Shown here: positions 6,472-13,391 of the stretch, in pieces
Layout of the letters: each line of letters opens with the position of its first letter
Numbering within the stretch: position 1 is the stretch's first letter
Assembly (NCBI GenBank): GCA_002683585.1
Contig: NYTQ01000159.1
Span: 1-31,653, forward strand
Direction of reading: 5' to 3'
Source: Cryomorphaceae bacterium
Lineage (GTDB): Bacteria > Bacteroidota > Bacteroidia > Flavobacteriales > Crocinitomicaceae
Length of the DNA: 31,653 nucleotides
Notes under the pieces: model-generated
Seen by the model: the letters and a program-made list of their open reading frames with translations, nothing else
Told to the model about the DNA's origin: nothing
Databases searched by the model: none
Made by a program: the position numbers and the translations under genes

Positions 6472-6947
6472 ATTATGAAATCATTGACAACTTTTTACCT
6501 GAAGAGGTATATGGAACTGTCAATGAAGTAATGCTCGGAGGTGAGATGGAATGGAATTTTTCTTCAGGGGTAAACACGCCTGATGATGGATTCTATCAGT
6601 TTACTCATGTTTTTTATTTCAATCATCGACCAGTGAGTAGGTTCTATTCGTTGATAGAACCTATTATTAATCAGATCAATCCAGTTTCTATTGTTAGGGT
6701 AAAAGCTAACATGCATGTTCAACAACCTGAAATAATTCAGCATGATTTTCATCATGATGTTGACAATTGCATCACATCAATATATTATGTAAATACAAAT
6801 AACGGAAAAACCGTTTTTGAAAATGGCATAGAGGTTGATAGTGTAGGTAATCGTCTTCTTGTTTTTGATTCAAACGAGAAACACACAGGAACTACAAGCA
6901 CAGATACTCTTCAAAGATGTGTTATTAATTTCAACTATTTTCTTTAA
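6468..6947 (+). CDS. 2OG-Fe(II) oxygenase, HxD type (copy 3 of 5)
   Basis: A 159-residue protein resembling prolyl 4-hydroxylase-like phage oxygenases. The iron-binding motif is H95-x-D97 within HDFHHDVDNCITSIYYVN, the distal histidine is H139 in FDSNEKHTG, and R150 in LQRCVINFNY is the likely 2-oxoglutarate anchor. The N-terminus (YEIIDNFLPEEVY) is the usual lead-in of such enzymes. This copy belongs to a different subfamily from those at 927 and 1961, which use HxH. Substrate unknown. Thirteen to fourteen bases separate it from thyX. Confidence 0.8.
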   Translation: MNYEIIDNFLPEEVYGTVNEVMLGGEMEWNFSSGVNTPDDGFYQFTHVFYFNHRPVSRFYSLIEPIINQINPVSIVRVKANMHVQQPEIIQHDFHHDVDNCITSIYYVNTNNGKTVFENGIEVDSVGNRLLVFDSNEKHTGTTSTDTLQRCVINFNYFL

Positions 6948-6961
6948 TATGGTATAATTAT

Positions 6962-7600
6962 ATGAACAGCGCACAACTGATAAGTATTACCCCTGACGCT
7001 GAAAAGACAATGGCGTACATCGCCCGTGTCTCCAATCCCAACAATCAGGAAAATGATAATTATGCAGGACTACTTAAGTACTGCATCAAACATAATCACT
7101 GGAGTGTATTTGAACAAAGTTCAATGACTCTTGAGTTGGAAACTACAAGAGCCATAGCAGCTCAAGTGTTGAGGCACCGTAGTTTCACATACCAAGAATT
7201 TTCACAAAGATACGCAAGTACACAACTCCTTTCTCAACAAATTCCTTTACCTGAATTGCGCCGTCAAGATACAAAGAATCGACAGAATTCTATCGATGAC
7301 TTAGATCCTTTGATTTCATCTAGACTTCTGTTTAAGATTCAGGAACATTTCAGAGAAGCACAAGTACTCTATGAAGAACTTTTGTCTGAAGAAATTGCTA
7401 AGGAGTGTGCTAGAATGATTATGCCTTTGGCAACGCCAACAAAAATCTACATGACAGGCTCTTGCAGGTCATGGATTCATTATATCGATCTGCGTTCTGC
7501 ACACGGAACACAGAAAGAACACATGGATCTTGCAGAGTCCTGCAAACAAATCTTTATTAAACAATTCCCTACAGTATCTAAAGCACTTGAATGGCTATGA
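6962..7600 (+). CDS. thyX: FAD-dependent thymidylate synthase ThyX
   Basis: A 212-residue enzyme that makes dTMP from dUMP using methylenetetrahydrofolate, NADPH and FAD. The ThyX signature is clear: RHRSFTYQEFSQRY at 71-84, with the N-terminal lead LISITPDAEKTMAYIARVSNP and the C-terminal RSWIHYIDLRSAHGTQKE, which holds conserved ligand residues. It provides thymidine for phage DNA together with talC-derived ribose, and is the usual thymidylate synthase of cyanophages. ATG 6962 follows a TATAAT at 6953-6958, too close to serve as this gene's promoter unless the mRNA is leaderless; no Shine-Dalgarno is visible. Confidence 0.98.
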   Translation: MNSAQLISITPDAEKTMAYIARVSNPNNQENDNYAGLLKYCIKHNHWSVFEQSSMTLELETTRAIAAQVLRHRSFTYQEFSQRYASTQLLSQQIPLPELRRQDTKNRQNSIDDLDPLISSRLLFKIQEHFREAQVLYEELLSEEIAKECARMIMPLATPTKIYMTGSCRSWIHYIDLRSAHGTQKEHMDLAESCKQIFIKQFPTVSKALEWL

Positions 7601-7824
7601 AAATTTTAACACTAGAAGATTATCAAAAAGCAGGTGAAACATTTTGGCCTAAGTATTGGTATGTTGCCAAAGAACTGGGTGAGAATGCTAAGTCAGAGGA
7701 CATTCTGAAAGTTATGGAAGCAGTTGGCGGCATTGCAATGAAATTTGCATTGGACGATAAAGAAGGACCATTTGGATTTAACAAGAAGAAGGTATCAGAA
7801 GATGGCAACGTACCCAGTAATTAA
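7591..7824 (+). CDS. Conserved cyanophage protein after thyX
   Basis: A 77-residue protein starting at ATG 7591, with ATG 7597 two codons further as an alternative, overlapping the end of thyX. The text DILKVMEAVGGIAMKFALDD and GPFGFNKKK is typical of a small helical protein conserved in cyanomyoviruses beside thyX or phoH. Function unknown. Its C-terminus overlaps the next gene by 23 bases. Confidence 0.65.
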   Translation: MAMKILTLEDYQKAGETFWPKYWYVAKELGENAKSEDILKVMEAVGGIAMKFALDDKEGPFGFNKKKVSEDGNVPSN

Positions 7825-8062
7825 TACCAAAACTGGCGAACAGAAAGAAGTGGTAATGAGTGTTCACGACTGGGACGGTTGGAAAGGTGATAATCCTGAT
7901 TGGACTCGGGATTTTTCTGATCCAAGTACTTGTCCTGGTGTAGGTGAAGTTGGTGAGTGGCAAGATAAACTCACTAATAAACATCCAGGTTGGAATCACA
8001 TTCTGAAAAAATCAGAACAATCTGCGGGTATCAGAGGCAAGTACAACAAACTATCTCGGTAG
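7802..8062 (+). CDS. Conserved cyanophage protein (FmdB-like by name only)
   Basis: An 86-residue protein. ATG 7802 is chosen because AGAAGG lies just upstream and because the conserved text starts there (MATYPVINTKTGEQKEVVMS). It continues with HDWDGWKGDNPDWTRDF, SDPSTCPG and NKHPGWNHIL. I recall cyanophage relatives labelled FmdB-like regulatory proteins; the zinc-ribbon cysteines of FmdB are not visible (only one cysteine), so a regulatory role is doubtful. It sits four bases before phoH. Confidence 0.65.
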   Translation: MATYPVINTKTGEQKEVVMSVHDWDGWKGDNPDWTRDFSDPSTCPGVGEVGEWQDKLTNKHPGWNHILKKSEQSAGIRGKYNKLSR

Positions 8063-8066
8063 AACT

Positions 8067-8825
8067 ATGGCACGAAGGAAGAGAAACCAAGATGATCCTA
8101 TCGGAGTAGGAATGACGGCTAAACAAAAGCGTCGTCGTAAACCAATTAATTCCGATATGATGGTTGATATTGAACCTCTGACTAGTAATCAGAAGGTTCT
8201 TTTTGATCATTATGATGATAACAAAAATATATTCGCTTATGGTGCCGCTGGTACTGGTAAGACGTTTATTAGTCTCTATAAAGCATTGAAAGATGTATTA
8301 AATGAGAATACTCCATATGAAAAACTATACATTGTTAGATCTCTAGTTTCCACTAGAGAGATTGGTTTTCTTCCAGGAGATCATGATGATAAGGCTGCTT
8401 TGTATCAGATTCCATATAAAAATATGGTTAGATACATGTTTGAATTACCTACAGACGCAGACTTTGAAATGTTATATGGTAACTTGAAAACTCAAGAGAC
8501 TATTTCTTTTTGGAGCACCTCTTTCATTCGTGGTACAACCATGGATAACTGCATTGTTCTTGTAGATGAAATGCAAAACTTGAATTTTCATGAATTAGAT
8601 AGTATAATTACAAGAGTTGGAGATAACTGTAAAATTATTTTTTGCGGTGACTCCACTCAGACTGATCTTACTAAGTCATATGAACGAAATGGCATTCTAG
8701 ATTTTAAACGAATTGTTGAAATCATGGAAGAAGATTTCGGAGTAGTTGAATTTAATCTTGACGACATAGTTCGTTCTGGATTAGTTAGAAACTATCTTGT
8801 TACTAAATTAGCACTTGCTTTATAA
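8067..8825 (+). CDS. phoH: PhoH-like P-loop ATPase
   Basis: A 252-residue protein of the PhoH family with Walker A GAAGTGKT (59-66), the family block VRSLVSTREIGFLPGD (90-105) and Walker B VLVDEMQN (164-171), then FCGDSTQTDL. It is a near-universal cyanophage gene. Bacterial PhoH is phosphate-responsive, but phage copies do not need to be; an RNA or nucleic acid remodelling role is suspected. The N-terminus is highly basic (ARRKRNQ, KQKRRRK), unlike many bacterial PhoH proteins. The stop TAA overlaps the next start (TATAATG). Confidence 0.97.
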   Translation: MARRKRNQDDPIGVGMTAKQKRRRKPINSDMMVDIEPLTSNQKVLFDHYDDNKNIFAYGAAGTGKTFISLYKALKDVLNENTPYEKLYIVRSLVSTREIGFLPGDHDDKAALYQIPYKNMVRYMFELPTDADFEMLYGNLKTQETISFWSTSFIRGTTMDNCIVLVDEMQNLNFHELDSIITRVGDNCKIIFCGDSTQTDLTKSYERNGILDFKRIVEIMEEDFGVVEFNLDDIVRSGLVRNYLVTKLALAL

Positions 8826-9511
8826 TGTTTGTCCATTTAAATACTCTTGGAGATAGTGATATTGAAGCCGTCAGTATTGACGGTGTTAGATATTATTATC
8901 CACCACAATCAGAAGGTCCTTATCCGTCTATCACATCAGTAACCAGTTTCTATAACAGAAAAGTTTTCCAGAAGTGGAGAAAAAGGGTTGGTGAAGAAGA
9001 GGCCAATAAAGTGACTAGGGTTGCAACTCGAAGAGGAACGAACTTCCATGAAGTTTGTGAACAGTATTTGAATAATACTCCTCTATCTGATATTGATATG
9101 TTGCCTACAACAAAGGCACTATTCCTCCAAGTAAAGGATAAGATCGACAGTATAAATAACATACACGCTTTAGAAAAAGCACTTTACAGTAATTATTTGG
9201 GTATTGCTGGTAGAGTTGACTGTATTGCTGAATATGATGGCGAATTGGCTATCATAGACTTTAAGACATCTAAGAAACCAAAACCAGAAGCGTGGATTGA
9301 ACAGTATTTTGTTCAAGAAACCGCTTACGCCTGCATGTACTATGAGATGACAGGCACACCAGTTAAGAAGATTGTCACCATTATGGCGACTGAAAATGGA
9401 GAATGCGTTGTTTATGAAAAGCGAAACAAAGGTGAGTATATTAAACTTCTTACCAAATATATCAAAGAATTCGTCACATACAAACTCGGGGAGTATGGAG
9501 AAAGAAGTTAA
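8825..9511 (+). CDS. PD-(D/E)XK exonuclease, MGME1-like
   Basis: A 228-residue nuclease related to Cas4, RecB and MGME1 nucleases. Visible features: YPSITSVTSFY and WRKRVGEEEA near the N-terminus, GTNFHEVCE with H75, GIAGRVDCIAEYDG with D132, IIDFKTSKK with D145 and K147, and QETAYACMY (164 onward). Together these give the H...D...DxK...Q/Y core of single-strand exonucleases with this fold. It probably processes DNA ends in replication or recombination, or degrades host DNA. It is immediately upstream of the gp33 and gp59 genes, so it belongs to the replication block. Confidence 0.88.
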   Translation: MFVHLNTLGDSDIEAVSIDGVRYYYPPQSEGPYPSITSVTSFYNRKVFQKWRKRVGEEEANKVTRVATRRGTNFHEVCEQYLNNTPLSDIDMLPTTKALFLQVKDKIDSINNIHALEKALYSNYLGIAGRVDCIAEYDGELAIIDFKTSKKPKPEAWIEQYFVQETAYACMYYEMTGTPVKKIVTIMATENGECVVYEKRNKGEYIKLLTKYIKEFVTYKLGEYGERS

Positions 9512-9749
9512 CGAGCTATTAAAAGAAAAGTTTTTGTGTCAAAACAAATTCACTAGTGATATTGAAACATTAGTTCTGAATTCGGAGCTAAACTATATCG
9601 AAGCAATTATCACATATTGCGAAGAAAACAATATCGAGCTGGAGTCGGTAAATAAACTGATTTCAAAACCACTCAAAGAAAAACTGAAAGCTGAGGCCTT
9701 GGATCTCAACTATCTAAAGAAAACAACTAGATCTCGTTTACCTATCTAA
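9495..9749 (+). CDS. 33: gp33-like late transcription co-activator (tentative)
   Basis: An 84-residue protein. ATG 9495 follows GGGGAG and overlaps the exonuclease end by 17 bases; the frame is open further up but without a start signal. The sequence (EKFLCQNKFTSDIETLV, LNYIEAIITYCEENNIE, LISKPLKEKLKAEAL) matches my memory of the cyanophage protein annotated as gp33. In T4, gp33 links the sliding clamp to RNA polymerase for late transcription. T4 gp33 is 112 residues and lies next to gene 59, as here, so position supports the call. The clamp-binding C-terminal motif is not obvious. Confidence 0.6.
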   Translation: MEKEVNELLKEKFLCQNKFTSDIETLVLNSELNYIEAIITYCEENNIELESVNKLISKPLKEKLKAEALDLNYLKKTTRSRLPI

Positions 9750-10339
9750 TGGAATCAATCGAGGTCTATCAGACTTATTTGGCTTTTAAAAACCACTTTA
9801 GTAAAGAGACTTACGATTTTTTCAAATATCACGGAAAGGTATCTGCATCTCAAGCTGGTTTCAATAAAAGAAAAGATAAGTATTTTTTTGAGAGAATGTC
9901 TAGGAAAAGATCTGACCCCGAAGTCAGAAACTTTTTCCTAGCAAATTTTAGTCAATCGTCTGATCCATCTAAATTGTGGATTGGAGAGATAATTAAGACA
10001 GGTGAAGTTATTTACAAGTCTTGGTTTGATAAGCAGAAGACCCTTATTAATACTTTTCGTGCAGAATCTGAAGTATTTTTGAGTCATAACTTCAATAATA
10101 TTTTTAAAATTAGAGGATCTTCTCATCCAGATCTACTTAAAAAACATATCCAAGGTGCCATTTCTATTGAAACTATGGTAATATTAGATTCGATATTACA
10201 GTTTTCGCATGAGTATGATGAAAAACTCTTTGATCCTGTGTGGGAAACCGTAAGTTTCAAAATTAGAAAGTATAAACCCTTTCTAAATATTGATGTCAAA
10301 GACTACAAACGGATTTTAAGGGAGACAGTTTGTGAGTGA
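9749..10339 (+). CDS. 59: gp59 loader of the replicative helicase
   Basis: A 196-residue protein equivalent to T4 gp59 (217 residues), which loads helicase gp41 onto gp32-coated forks. The best-conserved parts are KRKDKYFFERMSRK near residues 40-55 (T4 has KRRDKYFF) and ISIETMVILDSIL...DE...VWETVSFKIRKYKPFLNID in the C-terminal half, paralleling T4. The TAA stop of the gp33-like gene overlaps its ATG. Position between gp33-like and gp32 preserves T4 gene neighbourhood. It overlaps the following gene by 8 bases. Confidence 0.88.
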   Translation: MESIEVYQTYLAFKNHFSKETYDFFKYHGKVSASQAGFNKRKDKYFFERMSRKRSDPEVRNFFLANFSQSSDPSKLWIGEIIKTGEVIYKSWFDKQKTLINTFRAESEVFLSHNFNNIFKIRGSSHPDLLKKHIQGAISIETMVILDSILQFSHEYDEKLFDPVWETVSFKIRKYKPFLNIDVKDYKRILRETVCE

Positions 10340-10673
10340 TTTTTTCGATTCGCCCGTTGTTAAGTCCTCTATAGAAGAAATTAATAAACTTCAAGAGGAA
10401 TTGGTAAAAGGTATGATGCGAAGCCCATTCGAGCAACCTTCTAATGATGATGAAAAAATGGAACAACTCAGAGTTATGAGAACCATTTTGGAAAAACAGA
10501 AAAACTTTATGTTTAGGCTGAAATTGTCTGATGACCCTCAGGCTCGTGAAATGAAAAATGCAATTCTTGATTCTGCTAAGATACTTGGTATGAGAGATGA
10601 CCAGGATATTGAAGAGTTTTTCGCTGATCTTGAGAACACCTTGATGGATCTCGAAAATAGTCTTGACAACTAA
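10332..10673 (+). CDS. DUF1825 family protein
   Basis: A 113-residue helical protein starting at GTG 10332, overlapping the gp59 end. Elements such as FFDSPVVKSSIEEINKLQEEL, MEQLRVMRTILEKQKNFMFRLKLSDDPQA and MKNAILDSAKILGM match DUF1825, a family shared by cyanobacteria and their phages. Function unknown. It lies between gp59 and gp32, and the -35 box of the gp32 promoter is inside its last codons. Confidence 0.75.
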   Translation: MSDFFDSPVVKSSIEEINKLQEELVKGMMRSPFEQPSNDDEKMEQLRVMRTILEKQKNFMFRLKLSDDPQAREMKNAILDSAKILGMRDDQDIEEFFADLENTLMDLENSLDN

Positions 10674-10691
10674 CCAAAATACACGTATACT
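10663..10691 (+). promoter_or_regulatory. Consensus sigma-70 promoter of gene 32
   Basis: TTGACA (10663-10668), a 17-nt spacer and TATACT (10686-10691) form a near-perfect bacterial promoter. Predicted start is about 10697-10699, giving a leader of about 38 nt for gp32. It lets gp32 be expressed at high level and early, independent of the operon upstream. Confidence 0.85.
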
Positions 10692-10727
10692 CAATACGTA
10701 CAATACACACAATACAAAAAATACGGA
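10692..10727 (+). repeat. Four tandem 9-nt repeats in the gp32 leader (candidate operator)
   Basis: Four head-to-tail 9-mers, CAATACGTA, CAATACACA, CAATACAAA and AAATACGGA, occupy 10692-10727 and run into the ribosome binding site of gp32. The unit is (C/A)AATAC plus three bases. The array is poor in G and unable to fold, like the unstructured leader through which T4 gp32 represses its own translation. That role here is inference. Confidence 0.6.
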
Positions 10728-10735
10728 GAACACAC

Positions 10736-11623
10736 ATGTCTTTCGCTGATCTGAAGAAACAATCCCGCGCTGGATCTCTCACCGAGAAACTGATGAAAAA
10801 GGTGGAGAAACTCAACGAAAAGGGTAGTGGCGGTGATGATCGTCTTTGGAAACCATCTGTAGATAAAGCTGGTAACGGTTATGCCGTGATCCGATTCTTG
10901 CCTGCACACACCAACTGCGAACTTCCCTGGAATCAGGTCTGGTCTCACGCCTTCCAAGGTCCTGGTGGTTGGTATATTGAAAACTCGTTGACTACTATCG
11001 GTAAAGATGATCCTGTTGGGGAACTGAATCGTAGTCTCTGGAATAGTGGCAATGAATCAGACAAAGAAATTGCACGTAAACAGAAACGTAAACTGTCCTA
11101 CTATGCTAACGTGTATGTAGTAAAGGATGCATCAAATCCCGACAACGAAGGTAAAGTCTTCCTCTATAAATTCGGTAAGAAGATCTTTGATAAGATCACT
11201 GCATCAATGCAACCCGAGTTTGAAGATGAAGAGCCCATCAATCCATTTGATTTCTGGAAGGGTGCTAACTTTAAGTTGAAGATCAAACAGGTTGCTGGTT
11301 ATTGGAACTATGATTCTTCTGAGTTTGGTCGTGTAGAACCTCTCCTTGAGGATGATACTGAACTAGAAGTTATCTACAATCAAGTTGTTGATCTCAGTGA
11401 ATTTACTTCTGATGATAAGTTCAAAACTTATGATGCTCTGAAGAAACGTCTAGATGCCGTCCTTGGACGCAAACAACAACTTCGTGCTCCTGATCCAGAA
11501 GTAGTAGAAGAAGAAACTCTTGAAGATCTTAGTGAAGGTCGTGCAGCAGTTGCTTCAACTGAAGAAACAGATGAAGATGCAGATGATGCACTTTCATACT
11601 TCCAAAAACTTGCTGAGGATTGA
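10736..11623 (+). CDS. 32: gp32 single-stranded DNA-binding protein
   Basis: A 295-residue protein equivalent to T4 gp32 (301 residues). The N-terminus (SFADLKKQSRAGSLTEKL) is the basic cooperative-binding domain, the core holds the OB fold (GNGYAVIRFLPAH, WSHAFQGPGGWYIENSLTT), and the tail after about residue 250 is acidic (EEETLEDLSEGRA, ETDEDADD), used in T4 to recruit partners such as gp59. The zinc-binding cysteines of T4 gp32 are absent: the stretch after WYIENS has no Cys. ATG 10736 follows GGAG at 10725-10728. Its own promoter and repeat array lie upstream; GC content looks higher and codon use cleaner than in neighbours, as expected for high expression. Confidence 0.95.
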   Translation: MSFADLKKQSRAGSLTEKLMKKVEKLNEKGSGGDDRLWKPSVDKAGNGYAVIRFLPAHTNCELPWNQVWSHAFQGPGGWYIENSLTTIGKDDPVGELNRSLWNSGNESDKEIARKQKRKLSYYANVYVVKDASNPDNEGKVFLYKFGKKIFDKITASMQPEFEDEEPINPFDFWKGANFKLKIKQVAGYWNYDSSEFGRVEPLLEDDTELEVIYNQVVDLSEFTSDDKFKTYDALKKRLDAVLGRKQQLRAPDPEVVEEETLEDLSEGRAAVASTEETDEDADDALSYFQKLAED

Positions 11624-11626
11624 TAA

Positions 11627-11857
11627 ATGTCTTGCGATCTTAGAAACAATATTCTTGATGCCCTTCGCGCCGACGCTGAGGGTAGTATCAAAAAGGCAAA
11701 AGCAAACGTAGAAGTTTACCTCCACAATCCTGTGGGTATCGGTGAACATCCTGATGTACTTGCTGCAATTCAAGAGCAACTTGATATCATTGCACACAAT
11801 GAAGAACGCATTGAAGCAATTGAAAACTATTTCAGGACTCATGAACCGTACCCTTAG
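11627..11857 (+). CDS. Conserved small helical protein after gp32
   Basis: A 76-residue protein starting at ATG 11627, three bases after the gp32 stop, so probably co-transcribed with gp32. The sequence (LRNNILDALRADAEGSIKKA, then VGIGEHPDVLAAIQEQLDII) is two long helices joined by a loop and has relatives at the same place in other cyanophages. Function unknown. The 3' end overlaps the next gene by 17 bases. Confidence 0.7.
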   Translation: MSCDLRNNILDALRADAEGSIKKAKANVEVYLHNPVGIGEHPDVLAAIQEQLDIIAHNEERIEAIENYFRTHEPYP

Positions 11858-12029
11858 GGTACTCGATCCATTGATTCATGGATTTTGGTGCGTTGATTAT
11901 GTTCTATGGGGTAACAACAGAGTTGCTACCTACTTCGATATGATTTCCGCACAAGAATCCATGATGTCAATGATCAATCGTGGAGTAGAGGTCAAAGGAA
12001 TGCGTGAATGGAAGAATAAGTCTTCTTAG
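11841..12029 (+). CDS. Small hypothetical protein
   Basis: A 62-residue protein from ATG 11841; the frame is open further upstream, but an earlier ATG at 11742 would overlap most of the previous gene. The text VLDPLIHGFWCVDYVLWGNN and GVEVKGMREWKNKS shows an aromatic-rich first half and basic end. It closes the rightward gp32 operon and meets the leftward gene 12026-12598 tail to tail with a 4-base overlap and no visible terminator. Confidence 0.6.
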   Translation: MNRTLRVLDPLIHGFWCVDYVLWGNNRVATYFDMISAQESMMSMINRGVEVKGMREWKNKSS

Positions 12030-12598
12030 ACTTTTTTAACTAACATAGCAGCACGCTTGGCACCAAATTCTTTCATTCTTTTTTGTCTGTCAGACAGTCC
12101 ATCATTGGCGTAATCGCGGTATGTATTACCGTGACCATCAACAGCAGTTGCTTTTTGTTCTACGACGGATAGATCATTCTCAATGCTTTCGATGATATCG
12201 TTTCTCCACTCTTCACTCATGTTAGACATGATAGCGAGTGCTGATTTCTCATCGTTAGCATACCCTTCACTCGTCAGGAAATCCTTGATAAGTTCAAATA
12301 GATCAACATCCTCACCGAAGATTTTATTTTTTACTTTTCTAACAGTATTATAAATTGCTGCACCCGCAGGTCCAGTTGTTTTTGCAACGTTAACACCACC
12401 AGGTTTTCCATCTGGACTTACACCACGTTGATGACGACCATCATCTTTTGTTGAGTATCTCTTTTGTCCACTAGATGTAGTTCTGACGTGCTTCATTTCT
12501 GGCATTTCAGAAATTACCTCACCTTCAGGTTCAATTTGATTTTCAGTGTATATGCTAGCATATGCCTCTGAAAAAAGTCTATAATCCTTAGTGTTCAT
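12026..12598 (-). CDS. Conserved cyanophage late protein, unknown function
   Basis: A 190-residue leftward protein. The N-terminus (TKDYRLFSEAYASIY) and a C-terminal LFELIKDFLTSEGYANDE...NMSEEWRNDIIES resemble a family of cyanomyovirus proteins that occur as several copies and are thought to be virion or scaffold-related. The middle (GRHQRGVSPDGKPGG) is basic and low in complexity. An exact T4 late promoter TATAAATA lies 21 bases upstream of its ATG, so it is expressed late, supporting a structural or assembly role. No precise function can be assigned. Confidence 0.7.
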   Translation of the reverse strand: MNTKDYRLFSEAYASIYTENQIEPEGEVISEMPEMKHVRTTSSGQKRYSTKDDGRHQRGVSPDGKPGGVNVAKTTGPAGAAIYNTVRKVKNKIFGEDVDLFELIKDFLTSEGYANDEKSALAIMSNMSEEWRNDIIESIENDLSVVEQKATAVDGHGNTYRDYANDGLSDRQKRMKEFGAKRAAMLVKKV

Positions 12599-12619
12599 AG
12601 TTCAAAGACAATTTTCAAT

Positions 12620-12627
12620 TATTTATA
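12620..12627 (-). promoter_or_regulatory. T4-type late promoter (TATAAATA)
   Basis: On the minus strand 12627 to 12620 reads TATAAATA, the exact T4 late -10 element recognised by gp55 RNA polymerase. The ATG of the leftward gene is 21 bases beyond it, the expected leader size. Confidence 0.8.
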
Positions 12628-12650
12628 GTATTACAGTATCATAAACTTCA

Positions 12651-12679
12651 TTGACAGTAAAATTTAAAAGTGATATACT
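12651..12679 (+). promoter_or_regulatory. Consensus sigma-70 promoter of the metallopeptidase gene
   Basis: TTGACA (12651-12656), a 17-nt spacer and TATACT (12674-12679). Same sequence and spacing as the gp32 promoter. Predicted start is near 12686. It is back to back with the late promoter at 12620-12627 on the other strand, so two expression classes diverge from this 106-bp gap. Confidence 0.85.
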
Positions 12680-12682
12680 GAG

Positions 12683-12704
12683 GGGGTCTTATGATCCCTT
12701 TTTT
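12683..12704 (+). terminator. Terminator-like hairpin at the promoter start site
   Basis: GGGGTC (12683-12688) pairs with GATCCC (12693-12698, one G-T) around TTAT, followed by six T residues (12699-12704) that abut the start codon at 12705. Because the predicted transcription start falls inside the 5' arm, the full hairpin forms only in read-through RNA from upstream, for example from the gp32 operon. Confidence 0.55.
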
Positions 12705-13391
12705 ATGTGGAATTATATTATTGCAGGGATTCTACTTGGAGCTGCACAAGTAACAACACTCCCCACCAAGGCCGATCCTATTACCGAGAATGATTACTAT
12801 ACCAATCATTCGATGGGATGTATGTTACTCAGAGAGTGTAAGGATGAAGTTAAAGAGGTCTTCAGTCTTTTGGATGTTTCTAGTGAGTATCCTAATACTG
12901 ACGATTTTTATCCTGTTGCAAACGAATTCAACAATATGCTTGTCGCCCTTAACCAGGTCGGAGTTAACGTGTTTCTAGCAGATGAAAAATATTTCCCAGT
13001 CGGACACCGTGGTGTATATCATACTGTAAGTAACAATTTCTTTCTGAATAAAACATTTATGCATCGTCCTCATGTATTGATGAGTGTAATGCGTCATGAA
13101 GGATGGCACGCTGCACAAGACTGCATGGCCGGCACCATTGATAACAGTATGATTGCAATCATTATGCCTGAGGATTCTGTTCCTGAGATGTGGCAAGAGA
13201 TGGCACGTAGAGCATATGTATTACAACCCGCTGCTATTCCTTGGGAGAAGGAAGCAACCTGGGCAGGTAAAACTGAAGGCATGACTCTTAAAGCACTTCA
13301 ATCTTGTGCTGCAGGTACTATGTGGTCCGACTATGACCCCACTCCAATGACTCGTGAATGGTTAGAGGAAAACAATTTTATTTCCCAGTAA
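12705..13391 (+). CDS. Exported HEGWH metallopeptidase-like protein
   Basis: A 228-residue protein starting at ATG 12705. The first 22 residues (NYIIAGILLGAAQVTT then LPTKA) look like a signal peptide with a possible cleavage after TKA. Residues 131-135 are HEGWH, an HExxH zinc motif, preceded by SVMR and followed by AAQDC; E181 or E183 in PWEKEA could be the third ligand, as in gluzincin-type peptidases. Six or more cysteines suggest disulfides outside the cytoplasm. Substrate unknown. It has its own sigma-70 promoter, so it is probably early, although it sits among late genes. No Shine-Dalgarno is visible. It overlaps the end of gp53 by 14 bases, convergent. Confidence 0.75.
   Translation: MWNYIIAGILLGAAQVTTLPTKADPITENDYYTNHSMGCMLLRECKDEVKEVFSLLDVSSEYPNTDDFYPVANEFNNMLVALNQVGVNVFLADEKYFPVGHRGVYHTVSNNFFLNKTFMHRPHVLMSVMRHEGWHAAQDCMAGTIDNSMIAIIMPEDSVPEMWQEMARRAYVLQPAAIPWEKEATWAGKTEGMTLKALQSCAAGTMWSDYDPTPMTREWLEENNFISQ

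Noticed and set aside
6930..6958. TTCAAC-N17-TATAAT upstream of thyX
   Set aside because: The -10 box is perfect but the -35 is poor, and the start site would fall at or after the thyX ATG. It could only make a leaderless mRNA, so I do not annotate it as a promoter.
10296..10733. Leftward frame of 145 codons opposite the DUF1825 gene
   Set aside because: Antisense to DUF1825 and the gp32 leader; Phe and Leu rich composition typical of shadow frames.
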